Of a DNA stretch of 64,000 nt, positions 26,230 through 35,457 are shown one piece after another. The first letter of the stretch is position 1; each line of letters opens with the position of its first letter. The notes beneath the pieces are model-generated. The model searched no databases. It was not told the DNA's origin and saw only the letters and a list, made by a program, of their open reading frames with translations. Source of the DNA: Brasilonema angustatum HA4187-MV1 (lineage in GTDB: Bacteria; Cyanobacteriota; Cyanobacteriia; Cyanobacteriales; Nostocaceae); contig JAHHGV010000015.1 in assembly GCA_019359695.1 (NCBI GenBank), forward strand, positions 1-64,000, given 5' to 3'. The translations under genes and the position numbers were made by a program.

Positions 26230-27738
26230 ATGAAGAGATTTAGGGGCAGAAGGGATAACAAAAGGATGAGACGTCTTTACTCGTTGCTGGTTTGTTTTGT
26301 GTTGGTTGGATTGTTATGCTTTGGAGTATACAACACATCTTGGGCGGCGACGGCGGCAAAGCATTATACAGAGTTGCAGCTTCCACCACTACCTCAGGTG
26401 AAGATACCGAAGTATGAACGGTATGTGATGAACAATGGTATGGTTGTGTATTTGATGGAGGATCATGAGCTACCGTTGGTGAGTGGTTCGGCTATAGTGC
26501 GTACGGGCGATCGCTTTGAACCCGCACAGAAGGTTGGTTTGGCTCTGTTGACGGGTGTTGTGATGCGCTCTGGAGGAACGATCAAGCATACACCCGATCA
26601 ACTCAATGAGATTTTGGAACAACGCGCGGCAATGGTTGAAACTGGCATTGGTGAAACTGCTGGTAATGCTAGTTTTCAGTCACTCAGTGAAGATTTAGAA
26701 ACGGTTTTTGGCTTGTTTGGTGAAGTTCTCCGGGAGCCAGTTTTCGCCCAGGAAAAGTTGGATTTAGCGAAAACGCAGTTGCGGGGTGCGATCGCTCGTC
26801 GCAATGATGATCCAGATGATATTGCAAGTCGGGAATTTCAGAAATTGATTTATGGCAAAGACAGTCCTTATGCTCGCACTCAGGAGTATGCAACGCTGAA
26901 TAATATTTCCCGTGAGGATTTGGTGAAGTTTAAACAGCAGTCTTTTTATCCCAATAATATGATTATGGGAATTGTGGGGGATTTTGACTCAAAGAAAATG
27001 CGATCGCTCATTCAAGCTCAGTTTGCTGACTGGAAACCCAATCCCAATTTGGTTAAACCTCAGTTACCCAAAGTGTCCCAAAATAAACAAAGTGGTGTGT
27101 TTTTTGTCAATCAGCCACAACTGACTCAAAGCAATATCTTGATTGGGCATTTGGGAGGACAGTTTAATAGTCCTGATTATCCAGCGCTGGATGTGTTGAA
27201 CGGAGTGTTAAATGGCTTTGGTGGACGCTTGTTTAATGAAGTGCGATCGCGTCAAGGTTTAGCTTACTCAGTTTCCGGTGCTTGGAGTCCCCGATACGAC
27301 TACCCTGGAATGTTCATCGCTGGTGGACAAACACGCTCTGATGCGACAGTGCAATTCGTTAGAGCGCTACAGCAAGAAATCAAGCGTATACAAACTCAAA
27401 ACGTCATGCCTAAAGAGTTAGCTTTTGCAAAAGACTCTACCCTCAACTCGTTTGTTTTCAATTTTGAAGATCCTGGGCAAACTTTATCACGCTTGATGCG
27501 GTATGAATATTATGGCTATCCGTCTGATTTTCTGTTTCGCTACCAAAAAGCAGTAGCCGCAACAACAACCGCTGATGTCAGGCGGGTAGCGCGGAAATAC
27601 CTCAAACCAGATAATTTGGTGACTTTGATAGTCGGAAATCAAAGCGCTATTAAACCACCACTCACGCAGTTGGCAACGCAAGTAACCCCAATAGATGTGA
27701 CAATTCCTGGTTCACCAACACAAGCAACAACAAATTAA
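26230..27738 (+). CDS. M16 family peptidase, non-catalytic partner
   Basis: This 502-residue exported protein has a signal peptide at about 15-38 (LLVCFVLVGLLCFGVYNTSWA). The M16 fold is clear (YVMNNGMVVYLMEDHELPLV), but the HxxEH site is absent: the equivalent stretch reads VGLALLTGVVMRSGG. The C-terminal half keeps GFGGRLFNEVRSRQGLAYSV with the Arg and Tyr of the substrate-binding partner subunit. With the upstream gene it forms the usual active plus inactive pair, as in mitochondrial processing peptidase. The ribosome binding site GGAAGAG lies just before ATG 26230. Confidence 0.9.
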   Translation: MKRFRGRRDNKRMRRLYSLLVCFVLVGLLCFGVYNTSWAATAAKHYTELQLPPLPQVKIPKYERYVMNNGMVVYLMEDHELPLVSGSAIVRTGDRFEPAQKVGLALLTGVVMRSGGTIKHTPDQLNEILEQRAAMVETGIGETAGNASFQSLSEDLETVFGLFGEVLREPVFAQEKLDLAKTQLRGAIARRNDDPDDIASREFQKLIYGKDSPYARTQEYATLNNISREDLVKFKQQSFYPNNMIMGIVGDFDSKKMRSLIQAQFADWKPNPNLVKPQLPKVSQNKQSGVFFVNQPQLTQSNILIGHLGGQFNSPDYPALDVLNGVLNGFGGRLFNEVRSRQGLAYSVSGAWSPRYDYPGMFIAGGQTRSDATVQFVRALQQEIKRIQTQNVMPKELAFAKDSTLNSFVFNFEDPGQTLSRLMRYEYYGYPSDFLFRYQKAVAATTTADVRRVARKYLKPDNLVTLIVGNQSAIKPPLTQLATQVTPIDVTIPGSPTQATTN

Positions 27739-28109
27739 AAAAGAATTCAGAATTCAGAATATGTCCTGCGGACACGCTGTGCGTTACCCCTTTGGGCGTG
27801 CGCTTTGCGCATACAGAAGTCAGAATCAGGAATATGAGGATTTAAATCCCTACTCAATCGAGAATCGCACAGAAGTTTAACTCAGAACGTAGTTGAAGGT
27901 TTCATTGTGACTTCTGGCGATTGACGCCTCTGTTGTTCTGTTAATACGTAGTAGTCTATCTCATTAATTTTTATGCTTTGTAGAGACGTTGCGTGCAACG
28001 TCTCTACAAGATTTTTCTAATTTCAAAACCGTTCACAATTAATGACATCAACCAGTAATAGCGTGTCTAATTCTATTTGAAAACTCAGAAGCAACATCAT
28101 CAAGGATGA
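27739..28109. other. Intergenic repeat cluster between convergent genes
   Basis: AATTCAG heptamers at about 27743-27765 are followed by a GC-rich palindrome at 27763-27815 and then by the hairpin at 27978-28009. No gene is seen. Confidence 0.6.
27978..28009. terminator. Perfect 15-bp hairpin, possible two-way terminator
   Basis: TTGTAGAGACGTTGC and GCAACGTCTCTACAA are separated by two bases; ATTTTTCT follows on the plus strand. It lies between the convergent M16 and cpcL genes. The same sequence is a widespread cyanobacterial palindrome, so it may be a repeat recruited as a terminator. Confidence 0.6.
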
Positions 28110-28823
28110 TCACTTAGGAGTCGCAACAGCTATCAACGTCAAAAATAACATAGCAAGTGCAAGAATTGGAACTGCAAATATCACCTTTCGATAAACAGAA
28201 GCACTTTTATCTGCCACGCCATAATAAAAAGGTCGCAGTTGACCAGTTTTTTGCATTTGCTTAAGGTAGTTATCATCGTAGCGTGCCATACGGGCAAAGG
28301 GAAGTTCGCCTTTTGCTCGCTGCGGTAAAATTCGTCGTCGTTGATAAGGAACGGTGGAAAACCCAAAGTTGTTTAGATATTCTTCACTATTTAATAACTC
28401 ATTAGTAAAACCCCGCAGTCCTTTGGTTGCTAAAACAATTGACCAAGCTAATTTTTCACGGTTGTCATACACATTTCGTCCCAACAAACGTTGAATGCAC
28501 ATTTCAACAAAGCGGTAGTTATTGTTTGTCTCGTAGTTCAACCGACGAAAAGAATCAGATAAAACTAACCCTCGAATAAAGTCCCGGACAGTAATTTGAT
28601 TGGCGTGAAATTGAGATTCCAAAGCAATTTGGCGATGACTTGCAATTTGTTGTTGCTCATTGAAAACTTGCCGATATGCTGCCCGGATAATTTCATCTAC
28701 TTCCGTACCTTTGGGCAAATTATCCGTAGTATATACCCTAGGTTGTTCATCACCCGGAACTTCATAGCCATTTACACGTTGATTTTGACTCGATAACGGA
28801 TAACTCAGGAGAGAAATAGTCAT
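28110..28823 (-). CDS. cpcL: Phycobilisome rod linker of the CpcL type
   Basis: This 237-residue protein has an N-terminal phycobilisome linker domain (residues about 18-150, with EIIRAAYRQVFNEQQQ, FIRGLVLSDSFRR and RFVEMCIQRLLGRNVY). Its C-terminus is a hydrophobic helix (VIFAVPILALAMLFLTLIAV, residues about 212-231) instead of the soluble core-binding tail of CpcG1. That helix defines CpcL, which anchors core-less phycocyanin rods to the thylakoid membrane and feeds photosystem I, in some strains with NDH-1. It lies downstream of three IsiA/Pcb-type genes on the same strand, after a 240-base gap containing GGGAATT repeats. Sharing a transcript with them is possible but not shown. The start is ATG 28823, preceded by GGAGAG. 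Confidence 0.9.
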   Translation of the reverse strand: MTISLLSYPLSSQNQRVNGYEVPGDEQPRVYTTDNLPKGTEVDEIIRAAYRQVFNEQQQIASHRQIALESQFHANQITVRDFIRGLVLSDSFRRLNYETNNNYRFVEMCIQRLLGRNVYDNREKLAWSIVLATKGLRGFTNELLNSEEYLNNFGFSTVPYQRRRILPQRAKGELPFARMARYDDNYLKQMQKTGQLRPFYYGVADKSASVYRKVIFAVPILALAMLFLTLIAVATPK

Positions 28824-28860
28824 GGTTAAAATCTTTGTTAATTAATGAACTTTTTTAATT

Positions 28861-28905
28861 GGATTGGGGATTGGGAATTAGGAATTGGGAATTGGGAATT
28901 ACTCT
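28861..28905. repeat. GGGAATT heptamer tract
   Basis: Variants of GGGAATT (ATTGGGG, ATTAGGA) are repeated about six times. A related CCCAATA tract lies at 29043-29062. Both are in the spacer between the PsaL-fused antenna gene and cpcL. Confidence 0.7.
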
Positions 28906-29064
28906 CTTCAGTGCTCTAAAATTACCTCTGCCAAAGCGTTGCGTATGTTTTCTGCGTTTTCTGCGTCTGGAGCGGTTTTAAAATCGGTCATCTTTTGGCA
29001 AGAAGGGAGTAGGAATTAGAACTTCTTCCTATGATTTAATTACCCAATACCCAATACCCATTAC

Positions 29065-30630
29065 TTACGAGCCAATACCTGCTCGTGCAACTTCAAGTAG
29101 AATGAAGCCAGCAAAAATCACACCTCCGATCCCACCAACGAGAAAGCCAGAAGAAAAGAAGCTCCAACCCCTTTTGGTTTGGAGGTTATCGGGTAAAACC
29201 CCAACAGGTTTTTGTCTTTTGCCAAACACGGAAAGACCGTAAGAATACAGGCAAAGACTTAAAACCACCACTAACCCGGATGCAGAGGCTAATCCGGCTG
29301 GAAGTGCAATGTCTGTATCGCGCAGGGGACCAAGTTTCAAGAATGGACCTAGTAAGAAATAACCATGCGCCATACCAATCTCTAGCCCGCGTGTAATTGG
29401 TGACAACCCATCACGGTAAATCGGTAAATTTTTGAGCCAACCGAGGCTGACACTGCTGTTGTTGAGGGGAGTAGCCAAGTTTCCTTGATGAAAGTCGCCT
29501 TGGTACGGCTGTACAATCCCTTCAAACACGGCGCGATCGCTAAATTGAATATCCCCAAACAAAGCATCAGCATTAAATTTCATCTCGCTGAATACAAATC
29601 CAGCGGCGATCGCTCTTGCTCTCAGGGCGTGCCAAAAATGTCCCGCTAGCAACAAGCTTGCAAAGATAACATGGAACAACATCAACCAGGTACGGACAGT
29701 GATAATCCCGTCTACAGTTGTCGTTCCAACCGGACCATAAAACACACTTGGATAAACGGTGTCATTTACCCAAACGAAAAAGGCTGCAAAGAATCCCATA
29801 TAAGCAAGAGCCGCTTGACTATAGGATAAATATGCTTCACCCGACCAAACAAATAACCCTTTCGTCCATTCCTTTGGTGCGGTGTTGATATGCCAAATTC
29901 CGCCCAAGATACACATTGTTCCAACCCAGATGTGACCACCAACCACATCTTCTAGGTTATTAACACTAGCCATTCCCTTGAGTGTCCAGCCATCACGACT
30001 AAAGCCAACTAAATAGCCAAAAATCACCGCTGGATTCAAGGTTGGATGAGAAATGAGCCGGACTTGCTGGGCGACTGGGTCGTACAATCCACCAAACAAC
30101 ACAGCTTTGGCAACTAATAACAGCGCTCCCAGACCGAGCAATACTAAGTGGATACCGAGAATCGTTGTCATTTTGTTACCATCTTCCCAACGGTAACCAA
30201 AACCCTTCTCATCTAACTTATCTGGACCTAGCACCGCATGGTAAATACCACCTGCTCCTAACACAGCAGAACTAATCAAATGCAAAATCCCAACTACAAA
30301 ATAGGGATAAGTATCGACTATTTGACCGCCTGCACCAACACCCAAACCTAATGTTGCGAGATGGGGCAACAAAATTAACCCCTGTTGGTACATTGGTACA
30401 TTTGGATCGAAACGGGAGAGTTCAAACAAGGTCATTCCACCCGCCCACAGTACTATCAATCCAGCGTGGGCAACGTGGGCACCCAGGAGTTTACCTGAAA
30501 GATTGACAAAGCGGAGGTTCCCAGCCCACCAGGAATAAGGATCTTGGGACTGTGCAACGTAGTTAACAGCGACTGTTGGATCGTCAGAAAATCCAAGAGT
30601 TTTCAAAGGACTTACATTCGTTGATGTCAT
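29065..30630 (-). CDS. IsiA/Pcb-type chlorophyll-binding protein fused to a PsaL-like domain
   Basis: Residues 1-350 of this 521-residue protein are a six-helix CP43-like antenna ([54 protein letters not shown]), with many conserved His that bind chlorophyll a and without the large lumenal loop of CP43. From about residue 370 it is PsaL-like: [53 protein letters not shown] and two or three helices. PsaL holds photosystem I trimers together, so this fusion probably docks the antenna to photosystem I at the PsaL position. It is translationally coupled to the upstream antenna gene: TAATATG, one base between stop and start. Confidence 0.95.
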   Translation of the reverse strand: MTSTNVSPLKTLGFSDDPTVAVNYVAQSQDPYSWWAGNLRFVNLSGKLLGAHVAHAGLIVLWAGGMTLFELSRFDPNVPMYQQGLILLPHLATLGLGVGAGGQIVDTYPYFVVGILHLISSAVLGAGGIYHAVLGPDKLDEKGFGYRWEDGNKMTTILGIHLVLLGLGALLLVAKAVLFGGLYDPVAQQVRLISHPTLNPAVIFGYLVGFSRDGWTLKGMASVNNLEDVVGGHIWVGTMCILGGIWHINTAPKEWTKGLFVWSGEAYLSYSQAALAYMGFFAAFFVWVNDTVYPSVFYGPVGTTTVDGIITVRTWLMLFHVIFASLLLAGHFWHALRARAIAAGFVFSEMKFNADALFGDIQFSDRAVFEGIVQPYQGDFHQGNLATPLNNSSVSLGWLKNLPIYRDGLSPITRGLEIGMAHGYFLLGPFLKLGPLRDTDIALPAGLASASGLVVVLSLCLYSYGLSVFGKRQKPVGVLPDNLQTKRGWSFFSSGFLVGGIGGVIFAGFILLEVARAGIGS

Positions 30631-30631
30631 A

Positions 30632-31687
30632 TTATTTCACCTGTCCGCGTGTGGATGCGATGACTTTACCTTCTGTGAAGCTGTAACCTCCAGCCCGCAG
30701 TGCATGGAACAGATGTCCTTGCAAAAAGAAGAAGCCCAACCAAAAATGAGCATTCGCGAGCCAGACTCGACTAGTTAATGCTCCATCTGTACTAGCAAAG
30801 AGGGGGAAGCGATCGAATATCAATGTTAAAGTTGGTCCATAGAACTCTGTTGGGAATACTATTGTATTCACTGAAACAAACAGTGTTGCCACAAATGCCA
30901 TCAAGCTTACGGCTCCAATGCTGTAGGATAAATAGGCTTCACCGGACCAGACAAATAAGTTCTTTGCCCATCGGAATGGTTGAGTGCGAATATGCCACAA
31001 TCCACCCAACACACACATCGCACCAACCCAAATATGACCACCGATCACATCCTCCAGGTTATTGACACTCGCTAACCAAAGCTTGCCATGCGTACCGAAT
31101 AAATAGCCAAAAATTACTCCTGGATCCAAAGTCGGGTTTGTGATCAAGCGAACGCTTTTCGTGAGTGGGTCGTAAATTCCCCCAAAAGCCATTGCTTTGG
31201 CAACTAACAAGAATGCACCTATCCCCAACACGATCAAATGAATGCCAAGAATACTTGTCATTTTGTTGGCATCATCCCATCTGTAGCCAAAACTTGGAAA
31301 TTTTGTTTCCAGCTGTTTGGGGCCTACGAACGTATGGAAAAGTCCGCCCGCTCCCAAAAACGCAGAGCTAATCAGATGAATCACACCAACTACAAAGTAT
31401 AGGTAGGTATCTACAATTTGACCACCTTCACCAACACCAAGCCCTAAGCGAGCCAAGTTTGGCAGTAGAATCAAACCCTGCTCATACATTGGGCGTGTTA
31501 CGTCGAAATTAGCAACTTCAAATAGCGTCATCGCTCCTGCCCAGAGTACAATCAACCCTGCATGGGCAACATGAGCACCGAGTAATTGTCCGGAGAGGTT
31601 AACTAAACGGGCATTCCCGGCTCTCCAGGGAATCTCCTCGGTTCTTCCATCTACAGTTGTTACTGTTGTTGCAGTTGTTGCTGTCAT
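30632..31687 (-). CDS. IsiA/Pcb-type chlorophyll-binding antenna protein
   Basis: This 351-residue six-helix protein is of the CP43-prime group, which binds chlorophyll a in the thylakoid and surrounds photosystem I or II under stress. Typical text is [40 protein letters not shown] and [20 protein letters not shown]. The Thr-rich N-terminus ([14 protein letters not shown]) is short and soluble. It precedes the PsaL-fused gene with a single base between them. AAGGAG lies 12 bases before ATG 31687. No flavodoxin gene (isiB) is present, so this is not a plain isiAB operon. Whether it counts as IsiA or one of its paralogs needs a tree. Confidence 0.92.
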   Translation of the reverse strand: MTATTATTVTTVDGRTEEIPWRAGNARLVNLSGQLLGAHVAHAGLIVLWAGAMTLFEVANFDVTRPMYEQGLILLPNLARLGLGVGEGGQIVDTYLYFVVGVIHLISSAFLGAGGLFHTFVGPKQLETKFPSFGYRWDDANKMTSILGIHLIVLGIGAFLLVAKAMAFGGIYDPLTKSVRLITNPTLDPGVIFGYLFGTHGKLWLASVNNLEDVIGGHIWVGAMCVLGGLWHIRTQPFRWAKNLFVWSGEAYLSYSIGAVSLMAFVATLFVSVNTIVFPTEFYGPTLTLIFDRFPLFASTDGALTSRVWLANAHFWLGFFFLQGHLFHALRAGGYSFTEGKVIASTRGQVK

Positions 31688-32113
31688 CGTCTGAATTGCT
31701 CCTTGAAAAATTTAATTTTGTCGTACTGAGTTTTCAGCGCTGAGTTGGTGAGTAAAGAAGTTAGGACTTACACACGCGCTACTTCCCGCATAGCGGCAAG
31801 GGTATTACTTGTACGCATGATTGCGCACAGATGAGACCACAAATCGTAGAGTGGGCATTGTCCATACAGCGGTTTTCATATGAATAGATCACAAATCGTA
31901 GGGTGGGCATTGCTCAGAAAAGCCTATGTGATAGACATTTGAGATCTTGGTGAGCAATGCCCACCTTACAGAAAACCGCTGTAAAAGCCATACCATTCTC
32001 TACTCCTTCACTCCCTCACTCTCTGTCTGAGACAGGGAGTGAGAATTGCTGTAACTTTGCTGAGGTTATGAGGTGAATTGGAATTTATATACTTCTCACT
32101 TCGGACTCCCAAC
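31688..32113. other. Spacer between antenna genes with an inserted element
   Basis: These 426 bases separate two same-strand antenna genes. They hold an AGGACTTACACACGCGCTAC fragment (31764-31783), whose near-perfect reverse complement lies at 39518-39537, a partial copy of a GTGGGCATTG repeat (31850-31860) and the complete element at 31866-31982. No gene is seen. Confidence 0.6.
31866..31982. mobile_element. 117-bp miniature inverted-repeat element
   Basis: Perfect 12-bp terminal inverted repeats (ACAGCGGTTTTC and GAAAACCGCTGT) enclose a second perfect 14-bp pair (GTGGGCATTGCTCA at 31903-31916 and TGAGCAATGCCCAC at 31951-31964). It has no coding capacity. Its transcript would fold into a long hairpin and could reduce read-through between the two antenna genes. 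Confidence 0.75.
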
Positions 32114-33202
32114 TCAAGCAGTCGGATTGACAACGTTTGTAATCACAGCAGGTCTCACATCCTTGGCGATGAAGTCAAAGAAAGTATTGAAGTAAATACC
32201 ACGGGCTGCTTTACGTGCTCGATAAGCGTGCCAGATATGACCGACTAATGCGAGAAATCCGAAAGCAGCATGAACGCTCGACAAAGCTGCACGCACCGAT
32301 ACACTTGCGCCATTGATAGATCCATAAAACACGTTTGGGTAAGCAATCTCGTTTACTGAGACAAAACAAGCAACACTAAAACCAGCGATCGCCAAAGCTC
32401 CTAAACTATACGAAAGATAAGCTTCACCCGACCACACCAAAGCTCGTTTAGCCCAATCAAGAGGCTGTGAGACGATGTGAAAGATTCCGCCAGCTATGCA
32501 AAGAACGCTAACCCATACATGTCCCCCAATCACATCTTCTAAATTATCCACGCTAGCCATGCCAGTTATCGTCCAGCCATTCGGACTGAACCCAAATAGA
32601 TAGCCAAATATTTGAGTAGGGTCTAAATTCGGCTGAATCAGGCGTACCTGCTCTGCTATAGGGTCATATATTCCTCCATAACGCGTGGCTTTCAAGACCA
32701 GCAGCAATGCTCCCAAACCCAGCATGATGAGATTAATTCCTAATATACTGGTAATCTTGTTGCCGTTTTGCCAGTTATAGCCAAACCCTTTCTCATCCAG
32801 AACTTCCGATCCTAATACGGCGTGATAAATTCCCCCTGCACCTAAAACGGCTGAACTGATAAGGTGCAGCATTCCAATAACATAGTAGGGATAAATATCC
32901 ACGATTTGACCGCCGTCACCCACCCCAAAACCCAGCGTTGCAAGATGTGGTAGTAGAATCAAACCCTGCTCGTACATCGGTTTGGCAAGATCAAAGCGCG
33001 AAATCTCAAACAGAGTCATCGCGCCTGCCCACAAGACAATTAGCCCAGCATGGGCGACATGTGCCCCTAATAATCGCCCAGAAAGATTAATAAACCGAGC
33101 ATTACCAGCCAATAGCGGTGCGCCCGATTCCCCCTCGGCTTTTTCATCAGAAGACCAGCCCAGAGTCCGAAACACAGGCTTCCAAAAAATTGAAACGGTC
33201 AT
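32114..33202 (-). CDS. IsiA/Pcb-type chlorophyll-binding antenna protein
   Basis: This protein of about 362 residues is the third CP43-like antenna protein and the first in order of transcription. It has six helices with conserved text ([60 protein letters not shown]). ATG 33202 is chosen because AAGGAA lies 9 bases before it; an upstream Met at 33229 would add nine unusual residues. The N-terminal extension [15 protein letters not shown] is distinct from that of its neighbours. Overall it is closer to the antenna half of the fused protein ([15 protein letters not shown] against [15 protein letters not shown]) than to the middle gene, suggesting duplication within the cluster. Confidence 0.92.
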   Translation of the reverse strand: MTVSIFWKPVFRTLGWSSDEKAEGESGAPLLAGNARFINLSGRLLGAHVAHAGLIVLWAGAMTLFEISRFDLAKPMYEQGLILLPHLATLGFGVGDGGQIVDIYPYYVIGMLHLISSAVLGAGGIYHAVLGSEVLDEKGFGYNWQNGNKITSILGINLIMLGLGALLLVLKATRYGGIYDPIAEQVRLIQPNLDPTQIFGYLFGFSPNGWTITGMASVDNLEDVIGGHVWVSVLCIAGGIFHIVSQPLDWAKRALVWSGEAYLSYSLGALAIAGFSVACFVSVNEIAYPNVFYGSINGASVSVRAALSSVHAAFGFLALVGHIWHAYRARKAARGIYFNTFFDFIAKDVRPAVITNVVNPTA

Positions 33203-33617
33203 GCAGTATTCCTTTTTGATGAGCATCAAAAACAGCCGATTGGAATGACCAACCGTTGCTTTTTTTAACTGGTTCCGTCTCTTAAAGGATCGTGTGTTCT
33301 CACTGGTGTCACTCGCTCTCTCCCAGATATTTAGATATCAGAAGATATCAGACATCAAGTATTTAGATATCAGACATCAAGAAAATAAAATTATCTAATG
33401 AGATTTTATAGCGATAAATTTCATTATGCAGGTTGAGAGGATTTGCACAATACAAATTCAAAATTTCGTTACATTAATTTGGATTTTGTTACTTAATCTA
33501 GATTTTATGGGTGCAAAACGCTCTTAGCTTTGCGATTAGACAATACGTCACCATCCTTCTTCTGCTCTTTACGTTAAACACCTTGCCAAAATCATCATCA
33601 AAATCTGGCAAGAGCCA
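33203..33617. other. Upstream region of the antenna gene cluster
   Basis: This should carry the promoter of the first antenna gene. It contains the direct repeats at 33328-33381 and an AT-rich stretch to 33500. I see no convincing Fur box (GATAATGATAATCATTATC), which would be expected for iron control. No gene is seen. Confidence 0.5.
33328..33381 (-). promoter_or_regulatory. Direct repeats upstream of the antenna genes
   Basis: TATTTAGATATCAGA occurs at 33328-33342 and 33360-33374, and GATATCAGACATCAAG at 33344-33359 and 33366-33381. They lie 125-180 bases upstream of the first antenna start codon. They could be operators for a regulator, or simply a small tandem duplication. Confidence 0.4.
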
Positions 33618-33908
33618 CTAATTGAGTGAAATGCCATCACATTTCTTTCGTTGGCATTTGCGAGCAGCATTAGAGTTAGCGGTTTTTGGTTCAAAATCTC
33701 GACAAGTTATCGCTTCTTCCGAGCAAGCAATCATAGGGTTTACCGTACACTTAAGGCGGTGATCATTCGTAAAAAAATCACAGCGGTGGCAAGGAATTTG
33801 ATGCATTCTTTTTACTTGAGCAGTTCCTTGTTTGAAAGCTAGGACAACACTACAAGCAAATCCGATCAGGATTGAAACCCAGAGGCAGATAAAAAATATA
33901 GCTAGCAT
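33618..33908 (-). CDS. Small Cys-rich membrane-anchored protein
   Basis: This 96-residue protein has one N-terminal helix (FFICLWVSILIGFACSVVLA) followed by a soluble Cys-rich tail: IPCHRCDFFTNDHRLKC, then IACSEEAITCRDFEP and CQRKKC. The Cys spacing (CxxC with later Cys) could bind zinc or an iron-sulfur cluster. It belongs to a conserved cyanobacterial family of unknown function, by my recollection. The start is ATG 33908, with GAGGA about 8 bases ahead. It lies upstream of and on the same strand as the antenna cluster, 415 bases away, so a link is possible but not shown. Confidence 0.75.
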   Translation of the reverse strand: MLAIFFICLWVSILIGFACSVVLAFKQGTAQVKRMHQIPCHRCDFFTNDHRLKCTVNPMIACSEEAITCRDFEPKTANSNAARKCQRKKCDGISLN

Positions 33909-34334
33909 TATTCATCCTCAAAAAATATTGCAAACAATGACCAAGCCCTCTTCAGGGAGTGGGTGTAAAAGTGTAAAGTCAATAAATCTCCTGCTTTTTT
34001 ACACCCCTATACCCTTTTCATAACCCGCAGTTAATGAGTTTCAACGATAGGGATCACAGTGAAAAACTCTTAGCTCACCAAAGCAGTTAAATAAACTCTA
34101 TTTAAATAAAATTGTTTAATAAATACACACAAACTTAGAGTTCAACAAAAGCTATATTAATGTCAGAAAGCTTAATATAGGACTAATATTTGATTTTTGA
34201 AAAAAACTCCGTACGCTTTTATTGCTTCTTAAGCGTTGCCTGTTCCCTGTTAAGCGTTCCCTGCCTCTACGAGTCAATTCAGAAATCAAATCGGATTCCT
34301 ATAGTTTATGAGTAATAGAAGGGGTAGAGTCGGT
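33909..34334. other. Intergenic region between divergent genes
   Basis: It contains an inverted repeat at 33961-34006 (GGGTGTAAAA with TTTTACACCC), a long AT-rich stretch and a GTTCCCTGTTAAGC fragment at about 34229-34265, just before the GDSL gene. No gene is seen. Confidence 0.5.
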
Positions 34335-35378
34335 ATGAAAAAAGAACTCGTAACTGCTGGATTTGTCTTTTTATCTTTGAGTTTACCACTAAAAGCTTCG
34401 GCTGCAGGTTTTAGTCAATTTAACGTATTTGGTGATAGTCTCTCGGATACAGGTAATGTGTTCACTGTTTCTCAGCAAAACTCACCTACAGGTCCGATTC
34501 CCCCAGATCCACCTTACTTTCAAGGACGGTTATCCAATAATAAGATTTGGGTGGACTATTTTGGACAAGATATAGGATTGACTCCTACATTATTTGCTAA
34601 TCTAAGTACTCAAACTCCAACTCAAGGTATTAACTTTGCCTTCGTAGGTTCTCTCTCTGGTGAAGACAATGCTTTCGTTCCAGGCGCACCAGGAGTGCTC
34701 AAGCAAGTCGCCTCCTTTGTAGGAAATAACCAGAAGGTAGATCCCAATGCACTCTATGCTGTATGGGGAGGTGGAAATGATTACTTGTTTGGTCAGAATC
34801 CTAATGTTAATCAAACAGTTAGTAATTTATCAAATGCGGTAGGAGCACTTGCCCAAGCTGGTGCGAAAAATATTTTGGTCTTTAACTTGCCAGATTTAGG
34901 GAAGATTCCGCTTGCAGTCAGAACTGGAAATTCCAGCAGTTTAACGACTTTAACAAATATTCACAATGCTGCATTGGCATCAGCTTTGGGTCAATTCAGC
35001 AACATTCCTGGCGTCAATATCATCCCTGTTGATATTAATTCTTTGTTTAATAGGGTAATCGCCAATCCAGGAGAATTTGGGTTCAAAGATGTCAACACTT
35101 CTTGTGTAGTGTATGACATCAGAAGCAACCAAGTATTGAAAACCTGTAATAACCCTAATGATTATTTGTTTTTTGATGAGGTTCATCCCACTACAAATGC
35201 TCATAAGCTTGTAGCAGAAACAGCACTGGCGGCGATTAGGGCTAAGTCCGTTCCTGAATCCTCCACAGGATTAGCTCTATTACCGCTTGGTGTTTTGGGC
35301 GCAGCAGCAATGCTCAAACGCAGACAAAAAACAGTTAGCCCTGAGTTCAGTAGCAAGTCAAATTTTGTCACCAAGTGA
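34335..35378 (+). CDS. Secreted GDSL/SGNH hydrolase with PEP-CTERM-like tail
   Basis: This 347-residue exported esterase or lipase-like enzyme has a signal peptide (VTAGFVFLSLSLPLKASAA), block I FGDSLSDTGN with the nucleophile Ser, GGGNDY (the Asn of the oxyanion hole) and the C-terminal FDEVHPT carrying the catalytic Asp and His. The C-terminus VPESSTGLALLPLGVLGAAA, followed by LKRRQK, resembles a PEP-CTERM sorting signal (VPE, helix, basic end). An exosortase would process it at the cell surface. I prefer ATG 34335 with a GGGGTAGAG leader; ATG 34308 would add nine residues. The substrate is unknown. Confidence 0.9.
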   Translation: MKKELVTAGFVFLSLSLPLKASAAGFSQFNVFGDSLSDTGNVFTVSQQNSPTGPIPPDPPYFQGRLSNNKIWVDYFGQDIGLTPTLFANLSTQTPTQGINFAFVGSLSGEDNAFVPGAPGVLKQVASFVGNNQKVDPNALYAVWGGGNDYLFGQNPNVNQTVSNLSNAVGALAQAGAKNILVFNLPDLGKIPLAVRTGNSSSLTTLTNIHNAALASALGQFSNIPGVNIIPVDINSLFNRVIANPGEFGFKDVNTSCVVYDIRSNQVLKTCNNPNDYLFFDEVHPTTNAHKLVAETALAAIRAKSVPESSTGLALLPLGVLGAAAMLKRRQKTVSPEFSSKSNFVTK

Positions 35379-35457
35379 CGTATTATACGCAGCCGAAGTG
35401 AGCCGTGATTCTGAGGAATAACGGCTATGTTTTTCATCAACTTCAGTCAAGACTCAA

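Noticed and set aside
33203-33617. Fur box upstream of the IsiA/Pcb genes
   Set aside because: AT-rich sequence resembles parts of the motif, but no 19-base match with symmetric GATAAT units could be found.
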